The position numbers and the translations under genes are program-made. A stretch of 64,000 bases of DNA. Origin: Kineococcus rubinsiae. GTDB lineage: Bacteria > Actinomycetota > Actinomycetes > Actinomycetales > Kineococcaceae. The first letter of the stretch is position 1. Each line of letters starts with the position of its first letter. Where the stretch lies: NCBI RefSeq assembly GCF_011839805.1, contig NZ_VWPY01000001.1, positions 1 to 64,000 on the forward strand, read 5' to 3'. Under the pieces are notes generated by a model. It was not told the DNA's origin, made no database searches, and saw only the letters and a program-made list of their open reading frames with translations. Below are positions 52,211 to 61,349 of the stretch, piece by piece.

Positions 52211-53730
52211 GCGCGCGCACGAGCGTCGCGGCCGTCGACCTGGGCGCCGAGAGCGGCCGGGTCGTCGCCGTCTCCTTCGACGGGCGGCGGTTCTCCACCG
52301 AGGTCGCGGCCCGCTTCCCCACCACCTCGCGCGCCGTCGGCGGCGTCCTGCGCTGGGACGTGGAGGCCCTGTGGCGCGAGGTCGTCGCGGGCCTCGGCGC
52401 ACTCGCGCAGCTCCCCGGGCCGGCGGGCCGCGCGGGCGTGCGGTCGGTGGGCGTGGACACCTGGGGCGTGGACCACGGGATCCTCGACGCCGCAGGGACT
52501 CTCACCGCCGACCCCTCGTGCTACCGCGACCCCCGCCAGGCCGCGGCGATGGAGGAGCTGCTGCGCACCGTCGACGCGGCGGACCTGTTCGCGGCCACGG
52601 GAACGTCGGTCATGGCCATCAACTCCGTGTTCGCCCTGCTGGCCGACGGCGCCGCCGGGCGCCCCGCGGCCGGGCACCGGCTGCTGATGCTGCCGGACCT
52701 GTTCCACGACCGGCTCTCCGGCGTCGCCGCCACCGAGCGCACGGCCGCCTCGACGACAGGCCTGTTCGACACCCGCACGCGCGCGTGGGCGGACGCCCTC
52801 GTCGCCCGCCTCGGCCTGCCCCGCGGGCTGTTCGGCGACCTCGTCGACGCCGGGACGGACCTCGGGCCCGTGACGGGCGACGTCGCGGCCGTCCTGCCGG
52901 GCGTGCGCGTCGTCGCCCCCGCGGGGCACGACACCGCGAGCGCCGTGCTCGCGACGCCGTTCGACGACCCCGACGGGTTGTTCCTGTCGTCGGGGACGTG
53001 GTCGCTGCTCGGCGTGGAGCGCGCGGCGCCGCTCGTCACCCCCGCCGCGTTCACCGCGGGCCTCACCAACGAGACGGGGTTCGGCGCCACGACGCAGCTG
53101 CTGCGCACGGGCGACGGGCTGTGGATCCTCCAGGAGTGCCGGCGCCAGTGGGCCCGCGAGGGCCTCGACCTCGGCTACGGCGACCTCGCCGCGCTGGCGG
53201 CGGCCGAACCTCCGCTGCGCAGCGTCGTCGACACGGGCGAGGAGGAGTTCCGCGCCCCCGGGGACATGCCGCGCCGCCTGCGCGAGCACTGCGCCCGCCA
53301 CGGCGAACCCGTCCCGGAGACCGTCGGGGCCCTCGCCCGCTGCGTCGTGGACTCCCTGGCGCTCGGCTACCGCCGCACGGTCGAGGACCTCGCCGCCGTC
53401 ACGGGCCGGGCGGCGCCCTCGATCACCGTGACGGGCGGGGGCGCGCAGCACGCCGTCCTCGCGCAGGCCACGGCCGACGCCACGGGGCTGCCCGTGCGCT
53501 GCGGGCCCGTCGAGGCCACGGCCCTCGGCAACGCGGGCGCGCAGCTCGTGGCCCTCGGCGAGCTCGCCGGCGCCGACGACGTCCGGCGCGCGGTGGCCGC
53601 GACCGCCGCCGTGCGCACCCTCGAACCCCGGCCGTCCCCCGCGTGGGACGACGCCGCGGACCGGCTGTCCCGGAGGCGTTCCGCCTCCGGCCCGCGCACG
53701 ACCCCTACTCACGACGGAGTGACGACATGA
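52207..53730 (+). CDS. FGGY-family carbohydrate kinase, rhamnulokinase-like
   Basis: A 507-residue ketose kinase. The N-terminal phosphate motif VDLGAESGRVVAVSFDG, VGVDTWGVDHG, INSVFALLAD, GHDTASAVLA, SSGTWSLLG and the C-terminal GGGAQHAVLAQ adenosine motif match rhamnulokinase/RhaB-type enzymes, which phosphorylate L-rhamnulose. It overlaps the regulator (GTGA) and the binding-protein gene (ATGA) on either side. The C-terminal 20 residues are a disordered Arg/Thr tail. Confidence 0.87.
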   Translation: MSARTSVAAVDLGAESGRVVAVSFDGRRFSTEVAARFPTTSRAVGGVLRWDVEALWREVVAGLGALAQLPGPAGRAGVRSVGVDTWGVDHGILDAAGTLTADPSCYRDPRQAAAMEELLRTVDAADLFAATGTSVMAINSVFALLADGAAGRPAAGHRLLMLPDLFHDRLSGVAATERTAASTTGLFDTRTRAWADALVARLGLPRGLFGDLVDAGTDLGPVTGDVAAVLPGVRVVAPAGHDTASAVLATPFDDPDGLFLSSGTWSLLGVERAAPLVTPAAFTAGLTNETGFGATTQLLRTGDGLWILQECRRQWAREGLDLGYGDLAALAAAEPPLRSVVDTGEEEFRAPGDMPRRLREHCARHGEPVPETVGALARCVVDSLALGYRRTVEDLAAVTGRAAPSITVTGGGAQHAVLAQATADATGLPVRCGPVEATALGNAGAQLVALGELAGADDVRRAVAATAAVRTLEPRPSPAWDDAADRLSRRRSASGPRTTPTHDGVTT

Positions 53731-54770
53731 CCCGCAGGAGAACTCCCCGCACCCTCACGACCGCCGCGGCGCTGGCCGCCGTCCTGACCCTGGCGCTGTC
53801 CTCGTGCGGCCAGGGCAGCGGCGGTTCCGCGACGAGCGACGAGTCCTCGGGCGGCAGCAGCTCCCCCGTCGTCGCGTTCGTCCCCAAGCTGCAGGGCGTG
53901 CCCTACTTCGAGGCCATGAACAGCGGCGGGAAGGCCGCGTGCGAGGAGCTGGGCTGCACCTGGAAGTACCAGGGCCCCGTCGAGGCCGACGCCGCCGCGC
54001 AGGCCGACATCGTCCGCTCGTTCATCCAGCAGAAGGTCGACGTGCTGTTCGTGGCGCCGAACGACCCGGACTCGATGGCGCCGCTGCTGAAGGAGGCCGC
54101 GGACGCGGGCATCGAGGTGGGCACCACGGACACCGACGCGCCCAGCTCGGTGCGCGAGGTGTTCGTGAACCAGGCCACGGCGCAGGGCCTCGGCCAGCAG
54201 CTCACCGACTCGATGGTCGAGGCCATGGGCGGCAAGGGGAAGTACGCGATCGTCAGCTGCGGGGAGACGGCCGAGAACCTGAACTCCTGGATCGCGGTGC
54301 AGAAGGAGTACACGGCCTCGAAGTACCCCGACGTGCAGATCACCGACATCGTCTACGCCGGTGAGGACCAGGCCAGAGCCACGCAGATGGCCACCGACCT
54401 CATGAACGCCGACCCGACCCTGACGGGTCTCGTCGGGGAGTGCACGTCGTCGGCCCCCGGGGTGGCGCAGGCCGTCCAGGACGCCGGCAAGACGGGCACC
54501 GTGTTCACCGTGGGCCTCGGCACGCCGAAGTCGATGGCGCCCTACCTGACGGCCGGGTCCTCCAGCGCGAGCATCCTCTGGAACGTCGCGAACCTCGGCT
54601 ACCTGACCGCGTGGGCCGGGACGAAGCTCGCCGGCGGCGAGGACTTCGCCGCCACGAACGAGGTCTCCGCCGACCTCTCCGACGTCGCCTACGACTCGGG
54701 CGCCAAGATGCTGCTGCTCGGGCCGCCCCTGATCATCACCAAGGACAACGTCGCGGACTTCGACTACTGA
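53727..54770 (+). CDS. Sugar-binding lipoprotein, RhaS/LsrB-like
   Basis: A 347-residue periplasmic-type binding lipoprotein of a sugar ABC importer. The signal has RRR, a hydrophobic core and the lipobox LSSC at Cys 27. The mature protein keeps the RhaS/LsrB pattern FVPKLQGVPYFEAMNSGGK, VDVLFVAPNDPDS, TDTDAPSS, VNQATAQGLGQ, GLGTPKSMAPY and a C-terminal LIITKDNVADFDY. The TAENLNSW segment differs from the TDQNQW-type segment of AI-2 binders, so rhamnose or a related sugar is more likely than AI-2. It overlaps both neighbours. Confidence 0.85.
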   Translation: MTRRRTPRTLTTAAALAAVLTLALSSCGQGSGGSATSDESSGGSSSPVVAFVPKLQGVPYFEAMNSGGKAACEELGCTWKYQGPVEADAAAQADIVRSFIQQKVDVLFVAPNDPDSMAPLLKEAADAGIEVGTTDTDAPSSVREVFVNQATAQGLGQQLTDSMVEAMGGKGKYAIVSCGETAENLNSWIAVQKEYTASKYPDVQITDIVYAGEDQARATQMATDLMNADPTLTGLVGECTSSAPGVAQAVQDAGKTGTVFTVGLGTPKSMAPYLTAGSSSASILWNVANLGYLTAWAGTKLAGGEDFAATNEVSADLSDVAYDSGAKMLLLGPPLIITKDNVADFDY

Positions 54771-56275
54771 TGGCGGGTGCCCCGCGGCTGGCGGTCAGCG
54801 GCATCGCCAAGCGGTTCGGCGCCGTGCGCGCGCTGCGCAACGCCGACCTCGTCGTGGACGCCGGCAGCGTCCACGCCCTGGTCGGCGAGAACGGTGCCGG
54901 CAAGTCGACGCTCATCAAGATCCTCTCCGGCGCCGAGACCGCGGACGCCGGCACCACGGCGTTCGACGGCCAGGAGGTCACCATCGGCTCCACGACGGCC
55001 GCGATGGCGCTCGGCGTCGCGACCGTCTACCAGGAGCCGCAGCTGTTCGCCGACCTCACGGTGGCGGAGAACGTCTTCACGGGACGGGAGATCACCCGCG
55101 CGGGCCGGGTCGACTGGCCCGCGCAGAACGCCCGGGTCACTGAGCTGCTCGACCTCATCGGCCTGCCCGCGCGCTACGCCACCGTGGCGGTCGGGACCCT
55201 GTCGATCGCCGAGCAGCAGCAGGTCTCGATCGCGAAGGCGCTCGCGGGCGACGCCCGGCTGCTCATCCTCGACGAGCCCTCGGCGATCCTCACCGACACC
55301 GAGATCGAGGTGCTGTTCGGCGTCGTGCGCCGCCTCGCCGCCTCCGGCGTGGCGATCGTCTACATCTCCCACCGCCTCGACGAGCTGTTCACCATCGCCG
55401 ACGTGGTCACCGTCATGCGCGACGGGGAGACCATCGGCACCTGGCCGATCGCGGAGCTGTCGGTGCGCCGCATCGCCGAGCTCATGGTCGGCGGGGTGCT
55501 CGACGACGGGCCGCGCGAGCACCGCGTCCCCGACGGGCCGGCGCGGCTGGAGCTGCGCGGACTCGGCCTGGAAGGCCGGTTCCACGACGTGGACGTGGCC
55601 GTGCGCGGCGGCGAGGTCGTCGGCCTGTACGGCCTCGTCGGCTCCGGGGTCGCGGAGATCGCGGCCAGCGTCTACGGCATCACGCCCGCGACGTCGGGCA
55701 CGCTGCACGTCGACGGCGCCGAGGTGCGCCCGCGCTCCCCCCGCCACGCGAAGGCGCTCGGCATCGGCCTGCTGCCGAGCGACCGCAAGCAGCAGGGGAT
55801 GTTCTCCTTCCAGCCCATCTCCTTCAACATCTCCGCGGGGAACCTGCGCCTGCTGTCCAAGGCGCGGGTGTTCGTGGACCGCCGCCGCGAGCGGGAGGTG
55901 GCCCGCCGCATGATCGAGCGGCTGTCGGTGAAGACCCCCAGCGAGAGGCAGCCCGTGTCCGCGATGTCCGGCGGCAACGCCCAGAAGGTCGTGCTGGCCC
56001 GCCAGCTCGTCGACCGCCCCGGCGTCCTGGTGCTCGCCGAACCCACCCAGGGCGTCGACGTCGGCGCCAAGGACGAGATCCACCGCATCATCGCCGAGCT
56101 CGCCGACGCGGGGACGGCCGTCCTCGTCGTCACCTCCGACCTGCCGGAGGCGATCCGCATCTCCGACCGCCTGCACGTCGTGCGCGACGGCACCACGACC
56201 GCGGAGTTCGGCCCCGGTGCCAGCCAGGTGGACGTCCTCGCGGCCGCGGCCGGTGCCGTGGAGGTCGCCACGTGA
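54770..56275 (+). CDS. Sugar ABC transporter ATP-binding protein (two NBDs)
   Basis: A 501-residue duplicated ATPase of the RbsA/RhaT type. The first half has an intact Walker A (GENGAGKST), a signature (LSIAEQQQ) and Walker B (LLILDEPSAIL). The second half has the degenerate Walker A GLVGSGVAE usual for these proteins, a good signature MSGGNAQK and VLAEPTQGVDVG. Its ATG overlaps the stop of the binding-protein gene by one base, and its stop overlaps the next permease (GTGA). Confidence 0.94.
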   Translation: MAGAPRLAVSGIAKRFGAVRALRNADLVVDAGSVHALVGENGAGKSTLIKILSGAETADAGTTAFDGQEVTIGSTTAAMALGVATVYQEPQLFADLTVAENVFTGREITRAGRVDWPAQNARVTELLDLIGLPARYATVAVGTLSIAEQQQVSIAKALAGDARLLILDEPSAILTDTEIEVLFGVVRRLAASGVAIVYISHRLDELFTIADVVTVMRDGETIGTWPIAELSVRRIAELMVGGVLDDGPREHRVPDGPARLELRGLGLEGRFHDVDVAVRGGEVVGLYGLVGSGVAEIAASVYGITPATSGTLHVDGAEVRPRSPRHAKALGIGLLPSDRKQQGMFSFQPISFNISAGNLRLLSKARVFVDRRREREVARRMIERLSVKTPSERQPVSAMSGGNAQKVVLARQLVDRPGVLVLAEPTQGVDVGAKDEIHRIIAELADAGTAVLVVTSDLPEAIRISDRLHVVRDGTTTAEFGPGASQVDVLAAAAGAVEVAT

Positions 56276-57291
56276 GCGCCCCCGCGCTGGCGCGCCCGGC
56301 GCCCGCGAAGCCCGGCCGCGTCCTGCCGTTCCCCGTCACGGGGCAGGAGGTCGTCCTCCTCGTCGTCATCGCCGTGCTGTGGGCGGCGCTGGCCGTGACG
56401 ACCCCCGCGTTCGCGACGGAGGGCTCGATCGTCCCGCTGCTCGTGGCGATGACCCCGATCGCCCTCATCGGGATCGGGATGACGGTCGTCATCGTCACGG
56501 GCGGCATCGACGTCTCGGTCGGCAGCATCGTCATGGTCTGCGCGGTCGTCATCGCGAAGGCCATGGTGGGCAGCGGGATCCCCCTGCCGGCCGCCGTCGC
56601 GCTCGGCATGGCGGTCGGCGCCCTGCTCGGCCTCGTCAACGGCGCGCTCATCGCCTACGGGCGGGTCCAGGCCATCATCATCACCTTCGGCACCCTGAAC
56701 CTGTTCCGGTTCGCGGGGCTGCAGGTGTTCGGCTCGGCGACCGTCGAGGGCATCCCCGGCACGCTCGCCCCGTTCGGCCGCGGCGACGCGGGCCGCACCC
56801 TCGGCGTCCCGCACAGCTTCGTCGTGCTCCTCGTGGTCGCGGCGATCGCCTGGTACTACCTGCGCCACACCCCCGGCGGGCGGCACTTCTTCGCCATCGG
56901 CGGCGACGCGGACGCGGCCCGGCTCGCGGGCATCTCGGTGCGCGCGCGCATCGTCCTCGGCTACGTCGTGACGGGTCTGCTGGCCGGCGTCGCCGCCTGC
57001 TTCGTCATCGCCCAGGGCACCTCGAGCCTCGCGGCCTCCGTCGGCTCGGGGCTGGAGCTGTCCGTCATCGCAGCCGTCGTCATCGGCGGCACGTCCATCA
57101 CGGGGGGCCGGGGTTCCGTGCTCGGGACCCTCCTCGGCGCGCTGCTCGTGCAGACCGTGCGGACGGGCGTCACGCAGCTCGGCTGGCCGTCGCAGCTGTC
57201 GGACCTGTTCGTCGGCGTGTTCATCATCGTGGCCGTCGGCGCCGACCTGCTGCGCCAGCGCCGCCGCCCCACCGGGAAGAGGACGACATGA
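56272..57291 (+). CDS. Sugar ABC transporter permease (RhaP-like)
   Basis: A 339-residue membrane protein of the RbsC/BPD_transp_2 family with about 8-10 helices. The motif VTGGIDVSVGSIVM, the VNGALIAYGRVQAIIITFGTL segment and the C-terminal GGTSITGGRGSVLGTLLGALL are typical. It pairs with the second permease to form the channel, inferred by position to be the RhaP counterpart. It starts with a GTGA overlap. Confidence 0.92.
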   Translation: MSAPALARPAPAKPGRVLPFPVTGQEVVLLVVIAVLWAALAVTTPAFATEGSIVPLLVAMTPIALIGIGMTVVIVTGGIDVSVGSIVMVCAVVIAKAMVGSGIPLPAAVALGMAVGALLGLVNGALIAYGRVQAIIITFGTLNLFRFAGLQVFGSATVEGIPGTLAPFGRGDAGRTLGVPHSFVVLLVVAAIAWYYLRHTPGGRHFFAIGGDADAARLAGISVRARIVLGYVVTGLLAGVAACFVIAQGTSSLAASVGSGLELSVIAAVVIGGTSITGGRGSVLGTLLGALLVQTVRTGVTQLGWPSQLSDLFVGVFIIVAVGADLLRQRRRPTGKRTT

Positions 57292-57301
57292 GGAGGACGC
57301 C

Positions 57302-58333
57302 GTGACCGCCCGCGCCCTGCGCCTGGTCCTGACCCAGCGCACCGCCCTGCTCGTCGTGCTGCTCGTCGCCGTCGTGGTGACGATGACGACCCTGTCGGGC
57401 AACAACTACCTCAGCGCCCCGTACAGCGCGTCGTACATGGCCTCGACCCTCATCAACGCCGTGCCGCTGGCCATGCTGGCGCTGGCGGAGCTGCTGGTCA
57501 TCACCTCGGGCCGCGGCGGCATCGACCTGTCGGTGGGGGCGATCGTCTCCCTCACGGGCATGGTGTTCGGCTTCGCCTACGGGCAGTGGGGGTGGCCGCT
57601 GGCCCCCGCGATCCTCCTGGCTCTCGTCCTCGGGGCCGCGTGCGGCGCCCTGAACGGGTTCCTCGTCGCGCACCTGGGGTTCCCCGCGCTCATCGCGACG
57701 CTGGCGACGTACTACGCGTTCCGCTCCCTGGCCCTGGTCGTCAACGACCAGAAGCCGATCAACTCCCAGCCGGTGCAGGACCTGTACTCCACGGCCACGG
57801 CCGTGGCCCTGCCCCTGGTGGGCGAGTCGTTCCCCCGCGTCCCGCTCGGCATCTTCACGTTCCTCGTGCCGACGGCGCTCGTGGTGTGGCTCGTGCTGGC
57901 CCGCACCACGGCCGGGCGCCGGCTCTACGCGATCGGCACGAACGACGTCGCGGCCCGCTGGTCGGGCATCGACGTGCGCCGCACCCGGTGGTCGGCCTAC
58001 GTCGCGGCGGGCGCGATCTCCGGCCTCGTCGCGGTCGTGACGGTGGCGCAGTTCGCCTCCGCCCGCCCCGACTCCGGGACGTCCGGGAACGGGATGGCGC
58101 TGCCCGCCATCACCATCGCCATCCTGGGCGGCGTCGCCATCACGGGCGGGGTCGGCCGGGTCGCGGGCGTCGTGCTCGCCACGCTGCTCATCGTCTGGCT
58201 CAACGCCGGGATCCTGCTCGCGGTCCCGGGCAACAGCGGCAGCCAGTACCAGCTGTTCGCGCTCGGGATCGTCCTGGTGGTCGCGGCCCTGCTGAACGCC
58301 CTGACCCAGCGCCGCTACGGCGGGACGCAGTGA
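57302..58333 (+). CDS. Sugar ABC transporter permease (RhaQ-like)
   Basis: A 343-residue permease of the same RbsC family, with the corresponding SGRGGIDLSVGAIVSL, LNGFLVAHLGFPALIATLAT and GGVAITGGVGRVAGVVLATLL stretches. The GTG start is supported by AGGAGG 5 bases upstream. Its stop overlaps the aldolase GTG. The two permeases share little sequence beyond the motifs, as in rha transport systems with separate P and Q subunits. Confidence 0.92.
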   Translation: MTARALRLVLTQRTALLVVLLVAVVVTMTTLSGNNYLSAPYSASYMASTLINAVPLAMLALAELLVITSGRGGIDLSVGAIVSLTGMVFGFAYGQWGWPLAPAILLALVLGAACGALNGFLVAHLGFPALIATLATYYAFRSLALVVNDQKPINSQPVQDLYSTATAVALPLVGESFPRVPLGIFTFLVPTALVVWLVLARTTAGRRLYAIGTNDVAARWSGIDVRRTRWSAYVAAGAISGLVAVVTVAQFASARPDSGTSGNGMALPAITIAILGGVAITGGVGRVAGVVLATLLIVWLNAGILLAVPGNSGSQYQLFALGIVLVVAALLNALTQRRYGGTQ

Positions 58334-59097
58334 CGTTCACGAGCTACGACCCCGACCTCGTCAGCGCGGAGCTCCTCGCGCTGACGAGGTCGCTGGGCGA
58401 CCCCGCCCGCGATCTCGTGATCCTCGCGGAGGGCAACACCTCCCAGCGCCTGCCCGGCGGGCGCATCGTCGTGAAGGCGACGGGGGCGGCGATGGCCGCG
58501 GCGACCGCGGAGGACTTCGTCGTGGTCGAGGTGGAACCCCTGCTCGACCTCGTGCGCGACCCGGCGAGCACGCAGGCCGACCTCAGCGCGGCGCTGGACG
58601 CGGGGGTCCACGACGGCCGCTCGCGCCGGGCCTCCATCGAGAGCGTCGTGCACGCCGCGACCCGGGCGGAGTTCGTGGGCCACACCCACCCGACCGACGT
58701 CGTGGCGCTGCTCGCCAGCGTGCACGCGGCCACGGCGTGGCGGGACCACGTCTACTCCGACGAGGCCGTGGTCGTGAGCCGCTCGGCGTTCCTGCCCTAC
58801 GCCTCGCCCGGCCTGGACCTCGGCCGGGCGCACCTCGCCCTCGCGGACGCCCAGCGCGCCGAGCACGGGGAGGTCGCCCGCCTGGTGCTGCTCGGCAACC
58901 ACGGCATCGTCGTCGCCGGCGCCACCCCCGCGGCGGTCGAGGCCGTCACGGCGATGACGGTCAAGGGCGCGCGCGTGCGGGCCGGCGCCTACGCCGCGGG
59001 CGGGCTCGCCCCCCTGCCGCGCAGCGCGATGGCCGCGTTCTTCGCGCGCGACGACATCACCGCCCGGCAGCGGGAGCTCGGGACGGCCGGCGGCTGA
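58330..59097 (+). CDS. Class II aldolase/adducin-family protein
   Basis: A 255-residue class II aldolase-fold enzyme. EGNTSQRLPGGRIVVKATGA, the zinc His pair in VGHTHPTDVVAL and the third His in GNHGIVVAGAT are present. Members split fuculose- or rhamnulose-1-phosphate to dihydroxyacetone phosphate and lactaldehyde. The glycine-rich N-terminus differs from E. coli RhaD and resembles the aldolase part of bifunctional RhaD enzymes. It ends the seven-gene operon. It lacks the fused short-chain dehydrogenase part of those bifunctional proteins. Confidence 0.83.
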   Translation: MTFTSYDPDLVSAELLALTRSLGDPARDLVILAEGNTSQRLPGGRIVVKATGAAMAAATAEDFVVVEVEPLLDLVRDPASTQADLSAALDAGVHDGRSRRASIESVVHAATRAEFVGHTHPTDVVALLASVHAATAWRDHVYSDEAVVVSRSAFLPYASPGLDLGRAHLALADAQRAEHGEVARLVLLGNHGIVVAGATPAAVEAVTAMTVKGARVRAGAYAAGGLAPLPRSAMAAFFARDDITARQRELGTAGG

Positions 59098-59141
59098 CCC
59101 GCCGCCCGGTCCGGGGCTCCCGTCGGGGTTGCGGGCGGGGG

Positions 59142-59164
59142 TCCCGGCGGCGAGGCCGCCGGGA
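59142..59164. terminator. Bidirectional terminator hairpin
   Basis: 10-bp stem (59142-59151 with 59155-59164) around GAG, 45 bases after the aldolase stop and just after the stop of the convergent radical-SAM gene. Confidence 0.65.
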
Positions 59165-59172
59165 GAGGCCGG

Positions 59173-60291
59173 TCAGAAGGCGTAGCGGACGGTCAGCCAG
59201 GGCGTCCGCTCCGCCACGAGGTCCAGCAGGCGCTGCACCCACACCGCCTTCCAGCGGGCGCGGTAGCGCACGTTCTCCATCCCGTTGCCGGAGCGCTTGG
59301 CCTCCTGCACGTCCGGTCGCCAGAGCAGGTCCTCGCCCTTGGGGTGCCAGCCGAGGTTCACCTCGTGCAGCCCCGCGTTGTGGGTCAGGAAGATGACCTC
59401 CGCGGCGGCCTGGGCCTTCGCCGCGGGCGAGAGGACGTCGTCCAGCTCGGCCAGCAGCGCCGCCCACCCGTCCAGCCACCCCTCGCCGACGATGACCGGG
59501 GACAGGTTCAGGTGCACCTCGTACCCGGCCGCGACGAAGTCGTCCACGGCCGCGATGCGCTCGCGCACCGGGTCGGTGCGCACGTCCACCACGCGCGCCA
59601 CCGCTTCCGGCATCACGGAGAACCGCACCCGGGTCCGGCCCCGCGGGTCGTAGCCCAGCAGGTCGCGGTTGACGTGCTTGGTCGCGAAGCTCGCCTTGGC
59701 CGTGGGCATCGCCGCGAACGCCGTGACCAGGTCGCGCACGTTGTCGCTGACGCGGGCGTCCACCGAGGCGTCGGAGTTCTCGCCGATGTCGTAGACCCAC
59801 GCGCTCGGGTCGCACTGGTCGGGGGCGGGTTTGACGCCCTGCCGGGTGACGTGGCGCTGGAGGTAGCCGACGACCTCGTCGATGTTGGCGTAGACCGTGA
59901 TCGGGTTCGCGTAGCCCTTGTGCCGCGGCACGTAGCAGTAGGAGCAGGCCATGGCGCAGCCGTTGGCCGTCGAGGGGGCGATCCAGTTCGCCGAGCGCTC
60001 GTTGCGGCGGGCCGTGAGGGTCTTGCGGACGCCGAGGGCGAGCACCTCGGTCTTGGTGCGCACCCAGCGGCCGACGTTGGCCTCGTCGCCGTGCACGGCC
60101 GGGATGCGCTGCACCGACGGCACCTCGACGACCTGCGCGCCGGGCCAGCGCGCGAGGACCTGCTGCCCGCGCGGCAGCGCGAGCGCGGCCTCCTCGGCGT
60201 AGATCGTGCGCACGTCGAGCAGCTCGCGCCGGCGCGCGCCGCTGCCCCGGTCCGTGCCGGCCGGCGTGCTCGGGGTCTCCACGGCGCCCAC
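59173..60291 (-). CDS. Spore-photoproduct-lyase (SPL)-family radical SAM protein
   Basis: A 372-residue radical SAM enzyme. The cluster motif CAMACSYCYVPRHKGYAN has the three cysteines of a CxxxCxxC site. Around it lie NWIAPSTANG and the C-terminal ENVRYRARWKAVWVQRLLDL helix. It is closest to spore photoproduct lyase, which in Firmicutes repairs 5-thyminyl-dihydrothymine in spores. The host is probably non-sporulating, so the substrate may be another DNA lesion. The ATG is the only start that fits the family length. Confidence 0.85.
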   Translation of the reverse strand: MGAVETPSTPAGTDRGSGARRRELLDVRTIYAEEAALALPRGQQVLARWPGAQVVEVPSVQRIPAVHGDEANVGRWVRTKTEVLALGVRKTLTARRNERSANWIAPSTANGCAMACSYCYVPRHKGYANPITVYANIDEVVGYLQRHVTRQGVKPAPDQCDPSAWVYDIGENSDASVDARVSDNVRDLVTAFAAMPTAKASFATKHVNRDLLGYDPRGRTRVRFSVMPEAVARVVDVRTDPVRERIAAVDDFVAAGYEVHLNLSPVIVGEGWLDGWAALLAELDDVLSPAAKAQAAAEVIFLTHNAGLHEVNLGWHPKGEDLLWRPDVQEAKRSGNGMENVRYRARWKAVWVQRLLDLVAERTPWLTVRYAF

Positions 60292-60358
60292 GCTACGGAC
60301 CGGCCCCGACAGCGCCTGTCGAGCCCGGCCTCACCCGGCCGTCAGCACCCGGCGACCG

Positions 60359-61240
60359 TCAGCGCCCCACCGCCCGGTCCGCGCGCGCGCCCAGCCAGTC
60401 GACGACCCGCGCCGTGACCTCGTCGCGGTTGGTCTCGTTGAAGACCTCGTGCCGGGCGCCCGGGTAGACCTCCACCTCGACGTCGCGCAAGCCCGCGTCG
60501 CGGTAGCGCTGCCCCAGCAGCTGCGGAAGGTCTCCCCCGCCGGCCAGGGGGTCGTCAGCACCGCTGACGACCAGCAGCGCCAGGTCCGGGTCGATCGCGG
60601 CGAGCTGCGCCGGATCAGCCACGCGCGTCGAGGAGAACAGGGCGGCCATGACCTCGGGGGCGCTGTCCTGCCCGCACAGCGGGTCGGCGACGTAGGCGTC
60701 GACCTCGGACGCGTCCCGGCTCAGCCACTCGTAGCCCGTGCGGGGCTCGAACCCGGCGTTGAACGCCGACAGGTCACCGGCCTGGCCCTCCACCGGCGCC
60801 GGCAGCCCCGCCGCGAAGACGTCCACGGCCGTCGAGCCCGTGAGCACCACCCCGTCGTAGCGGGCGGAGTGGTCCAGCAGGACCTCCTGCAGCGCGATCG
60901 ACCCCATCGAGTGCGCGACGACGAAGCGCGGCAGGCCGGGGCTCGCCGCCTCGACGAGGTCGGAGAACTGCGTGACGTCGGAGAGCAGGCCCGCCCAGCC
61001 GCCCTCGCCGAAGCTGACGTGGGGCGTGCGCCCGTCCACCGAGGCGCCGTGGCCGCGGTGGTCGTGGGCCCACACGTCGAACCCGGCCGACACGAGCGCC
61101 CGGGCCAGCCGGTCGTAGCGCGGGGCGTGCTCGCTGAGCCCGTGCACGAGCTGCACCGTGGCCCGCGGTCGCCCGGCCGCCCAGTGGTAGCCGTGGACCA
61201 CCAGGCCGTCGGCGTGGGAGGTGAACGTCGTGCCGTCCAT
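60359..61240 (-). CDS. Alpha/beta hydrolase, monoacylglycerol lipase-like
   Basis: A 293-residue serine hydrolase. The oxyanion/His-Gly motif VHGLSEHAPRY, DHRGHGAS, the nucleophile elbow AHSMGS near residue 110, an acid in SGADDPL and the C-terminal GARHEVFNE place it in the MGL-type lysophospholipase/monoacylglycerol lipase group. The ATG at 61240 has AGGAG 7 bases upstream and is preferred over an in-frame extension of 19 codons. It stands on the minus strand, 67 bases before the SPL-family gene. Confidence 0.87.
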   Translation of the reverse strand: MDGTTFTSHADGLVVHGYHWAAGRPRATVQLVHGLSEHAPRYDRLARALVSAGFDVWAHDHRGHGASVDGRTPHVSFGEGGWAGLLSDVTQFSDLVEAASPGLPRFVVAHSMGSIALQEVLLDHSARYDGVVLTGSTAVDVFAAGLPAPVEGQAGDLSAFNAGFEPRTGYEWLSRDASEVDAYVADPLCGQDSAPEVMAALFSSTRVADPAQLAAIDPDLALLVVSGADDPLAGGGDLPQLLGQRYRDAGLRDVEVEVYPGARHEVFNETNRDEVTARVVDWLGARADRAVGR

Positions 61241-61296
61241 GAACCGCTCCTGGAGTCCGGGGAGACGGCACTGTACGGCGGCACCCGCACCACGCA

Positions 61297-61334
61297 CTCC
61301 GCCCCCCGGCCGGCGGACCGGCAGGGGGGCGGAG
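61297..61334 (-). terminator. Terminator after the Gfo/Idh - ThuA - ABC operon
   Basis: 11-bp stem (61297-61307 with 61324-61334) enclosing a second 5-bp hairpin, 16 bases after the Gfo/Idh stop on the minus strand. It ends the sugar operon that enters from the right. Confidence 0.75.
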
Positions 61335-61349
61335 GAGGTGGCAGTGGGC

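Noticed and set aside
53727-54770. AI-2 (Lsr) uptake system
   Set aside because: The binding protein is LsrB-like, but the by-eye match at the AI-2 contact segment is poor and there is a class II sugar aldolase instead of LsrF/LsrG. A rhamnose-type sugar fits better, though it is not excluded.
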